64,000 nt of DNA from Shewanella corallii. GTDB taxonomy: Bacteria; Pseudomonadota; Gammaproteobacteria; Enterobacterales; Shewanellaceae. Below the pieces are notes generated by a model that worked only from the letters and a program-made list of their open reading frames with translations, did no database searches and was not told the origin of the DNA. Where the stretch lies: positions 620,001 through 684,000 of the forward strand of contig NZ_JAKIKT010000001.1 of the NCBI RefSeq assembly GCF_023349125.1. The letters are read 5' to 3'. The position numbers were made by a program, and so were the translations under genes. Numbering within the stretch: position 1 is the stretch's first letter; every line of letters begins with the position of its first letter. Of the stretch, positions 62,139 through 64,000 are shown piece by piece.

Positions 62139-64000
62139 GCGGGAGCTGGAGCAGGAACTCGAACGACTGAAGCAGGAAAATGCCCGCCAGAAAAAGATGA
62201 TTCAGTCTTTGATTGCCAGGGTGGAGAACCGGGGCGTTAATAATGTCGACCCATATCATGCCTTTCAGTATTCCGTCGTGCTGGCTGAGCAGGTACGGGA
62301 GAAAACCGAAGAGTTGAATGCGGCTTTGATGGCACTGGAGCAGCAGAATGTGCAGCTCAGTCACGCCAACCGCCTTATCGGTGATGCCCAGCAGAGATTT
62401 GTGGATGCCATTGAGTCCATAAGCGATGGCTTCGCCCTGTTCGATGCAGACAGTCACTTAATCTACGCCAACTGTCGTTTGCAGAAATACCTCGCCGAGT
62501 TCGGCGTCAGTTTATCCCAGGGAGACAGTTTTTCCGGACTGAGGGCTCTGATTGATGACAGCGGCCTGATAAGAGATCAGGCGATTGTGTCTCAGGAACC
62601 CGGAGCCTGGGTTTATCAGGATGTCAGGGGCCGCTGGATGCAGCTGTTGGAACGCCGCACCATGGAGGGGGGACTGGTCCTGCTGCACAAGGATATCACC
62701 CTGATAAAGCAGGCCGAGGAAGCCCGATTTGCGGCAGCTTTGGCGGAGAAGTCACGCCTGCTGCAACTAATGGTGGATAACCTGTCCCAGGGGGTGGTGA
62801 TGGTCAATGCCCAGGGGCTGGTGCAGGTGGTCAATCGCAGATTCTGTGCCATGACAGGGGGGAGCGAGCCCAGTTATTTGCTGGGGCGTAAGCTCACCGA
62901 CCTGCCGGATTTGCCGCTGTCGCTCAATCCGGTCGACCCGAGAAAAGAGGTTACCACTCAGACACCAGATCTGGAGCACGTGATTGAAGTACGCAGCCAT
63001 GCCCTGTCCATCGGTGGCTATGTGAATACCTACACAGATATCACCCAGAGTCACAGATACGCGGAAACCCTAAGGGAAAATGAGCGCTGGTTGCGTCTTA
63101 TTACCGACAATGTACCTGCGCTTATCGCCTATGTCGGGGAGGATTTGTGTTTCCGGTTTACCAACAGGGCCTATGAGCAATGGTACGGCTTCGACAAAGG
63201 CAAACTCCTGGGGGAGCATATCAGCGTCAGTCGCAACGAGCAGGAGTTGCAGATGATGATGCCCTATGTGGAGCGTGCATTGGCCGGGGAGTCTGTCACC
63301 TTCGAGCTGAAGGAGCGTAACGCCCAGCTGCTGGATTGCTACATGATGAAGAGCTACGTGCCCAATATTGACGGCGACAGGGTAACCGGCCTGTTTGTGC
63401 TCAACTGGGATATCACAGAGAGCAAGCGCAATGCTGAGGCACTGGAGCAGTCCTATCAACATCTGGAACAAAGAGTCAGAGAGCGCACTTCGCAGCTGGA
63501 AGAGTTGAACCAGCAGCTATTGGCGGAAATTGGCGAGAGACGCCAGATAGAGAGCCGATTGCTTGAAGCCAAATCCGAGGCAGAGCAGGCTAACCTGTCA
63601 AAAACCAAGTTCCTGGCAGCTATCAGTCATGACCTGCTGCAGCCCCTGAATGCCGCTCAGCTTTACACTGGCTCATTGCAGGAGCACAGAATGTCGCCGG
63701 CCTTAAGGCAACTGGTGCAGTCAGTGGCCAGTTCCCTGTCGGATGTCGAATCCCTTATCGGCATGCTGGTGGATATCTCCAAGCTGGATGCGGGTATCGT
63801 CAAGGCCGACAAGCAGTCGTTCCGCCTTCATGACCTGTTGGACAACATTGCCAACGAGTTTGCCTACGCGGCAGAAGAGAAGGGGATTGAGGTGCGCTAT
63901 GTGCGCAGTAACTCAGTTATCTACTCAGATTCTCAGCTGCTGGCCCGGGTGGTGCGTAACCTGATGAGTAACGCCATGCGTTATACCCAAAGTGGCAGGA
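62131..64000 (+). CDS. Multi-PAS histidine kinase (NahK/ErcS'-like), cut by window end
   Basis: At least 623 residues, with the 3' end outside the window. It starts with a coiled coil (NKRELEQELERLKQENARQ), then three PAS-like regions (about residues 88-195, 203-310 and 320-430), a second coiled coil, and the HisKA region with the phosphorylated His500 in LAAISHDLLQPLN. The NRMxNAMRYT-type ATP-site block begins at the end of the window. A C-terminal receiver domain is likely but not visible. It overlaps the FIST gene by eight bases and has GGAGG upstream. The layout matches NahK/ErcS' kinases of PQQ alcohol oxidation regions. Confidence 0.88.
   Translation, partial: MNKRELEQELERLKQENARQKKMIQSLIARVENRGVNNVDPYHAFQYSVVLAEQVREKTEELNAALMALEQQNVQLSHANRLIGDAQQRFVDAIESISDGFALFDADSHLIYANCRLQKYLAEFGVSLSQGDSFSGLRALIDDSGLIRDQAIVSQEPGAWVYQDVRGRWMQLLERRTMEGGLVLLHKDITLIKQAEEARFAAALAEKSRLLQLMVDNLSQGVVMVNAQGLVQVVNRRFCAMTGGSEPSYLLGRKLTDLPDLPLSLNPVDPRKEVTTQTPDLEHVIEVRSHALSIGGYVNTYTDITQSHRYAETLRENERWLRLITDNVPALIAYVGEDLCFRFTNRAYEQWYGFDKGKLLGEHISVSRNEQELQMMMPYVERALAGESVTFELKERNAQLLDCYMMKSYVPNIDGDRVTGLFVLNWDITESKRNAEALEQSYQHLEQRVRERTSQLEELNQQLLAEIGERRQIESRLLEAKSEAEQANLSKTKFLAAISHDLLQPLNAAQLYTGSLQEHRMSPALRQLVQSVASSLSDVESLIGMLVDISKLDAGIVKADKQSFRLHDLLDNIANEFAYAAEEKGIEVRYVRSNSVIYSDSQLLARVVRNLMSNAMRYTQSGR

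Overview
The window looks like a chromosomal segment of a marine or aquatic gammaproteobacterium, most likely of the order Alteromonadales. This is inferred from the Shewanella/Alteromonas-like gene content and order: cobA-cysD-cysN-SLC13-cysC, a TIGR03899-type protein, an OsmC-YcaO fusion, hemG next to a small cytochrome-b-like protein, and many outer-membrane receptors. Genes are dense on both strands and many end in clear rho-independent terminators. I see no rRNA, tRNA, CRISPR array, phage or intact insertion sequence.

Left part (1-9.8 kb): the 3' end of an unidentified gene, a membrane-anchored S41-like protein, outer-membrane phospholipase A (pldA), and a five-gene sulfate assimilation operon. 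That operon makes siroheme precursor (cobA), activates sulfate to APS and PAPS (cysD, cysN, cysC) and probably imports an anion (SLC13-type permease). A TIGR03899-type gene converges on it.

10.1-16 kb: a probable iron-responsive unit of a coiled-coil porin-like protein, an imelysin-type lipoprotein and a di-heme lipoprotein, with a Fur-box-like sequence upstream. It is followed by hemG and a cytochrome b561-like membrane protein. From 16.0 to 19.4 kb lies a patch of accessory DNA: a decayed IS3-like transposase tail, an AT-rich aspartyl/asparaginyl hydroxylase gene, two unknown proteins and a SMI1/KNR4-like protein.

19.7-43 kb is mostly ordinary: LysE exporter, DsbA with a His-rich loop, DnaJ-domain protein, NfsB, CBS protein, Tat-exported PhoD, flavin reductase, OsmC-YcaO, ProBA, a phosphoribosyltransferase, a TPR-sulfotransferase beside a TonB-dependent receptor, PurT, small lipoproteins and a second TonB-dependent receptor with a very acidic loop.

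44.1-64 kb is the most distinctive region, a complete PQQ-dependent alcohol oxidation locus. On the minus strand are an ABC permease, an ATPase, a beta-propeller protein and a substrate-binding protein of the PQQ-associated families. On the plus strand are cytochrome c-550, a XoxJ-like binding protein, a PQQ alcohol dehydrogenase carrying the Asp-Tyr-Asp signature of lanthanide enzymes, an aldehyde dehydrogenase, a NosR/NirI-like flavo-iron-sulfur membrane protein, pqqA (23 codons), pqqB, C, D and E, and an M16 peptidase in the pqqF position that resembles presequence protease. A FIST-domain (NosP-like) protein and a multi-PAS histidine kinase (NahK/ErcS'-like), cut by the window end, complete the locus. 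Together they would make PQQ, oxidise an alcohol in the periplasm to aldehyde and acid, pass electrons to cytochrome c, and sense a signal that controls the system.
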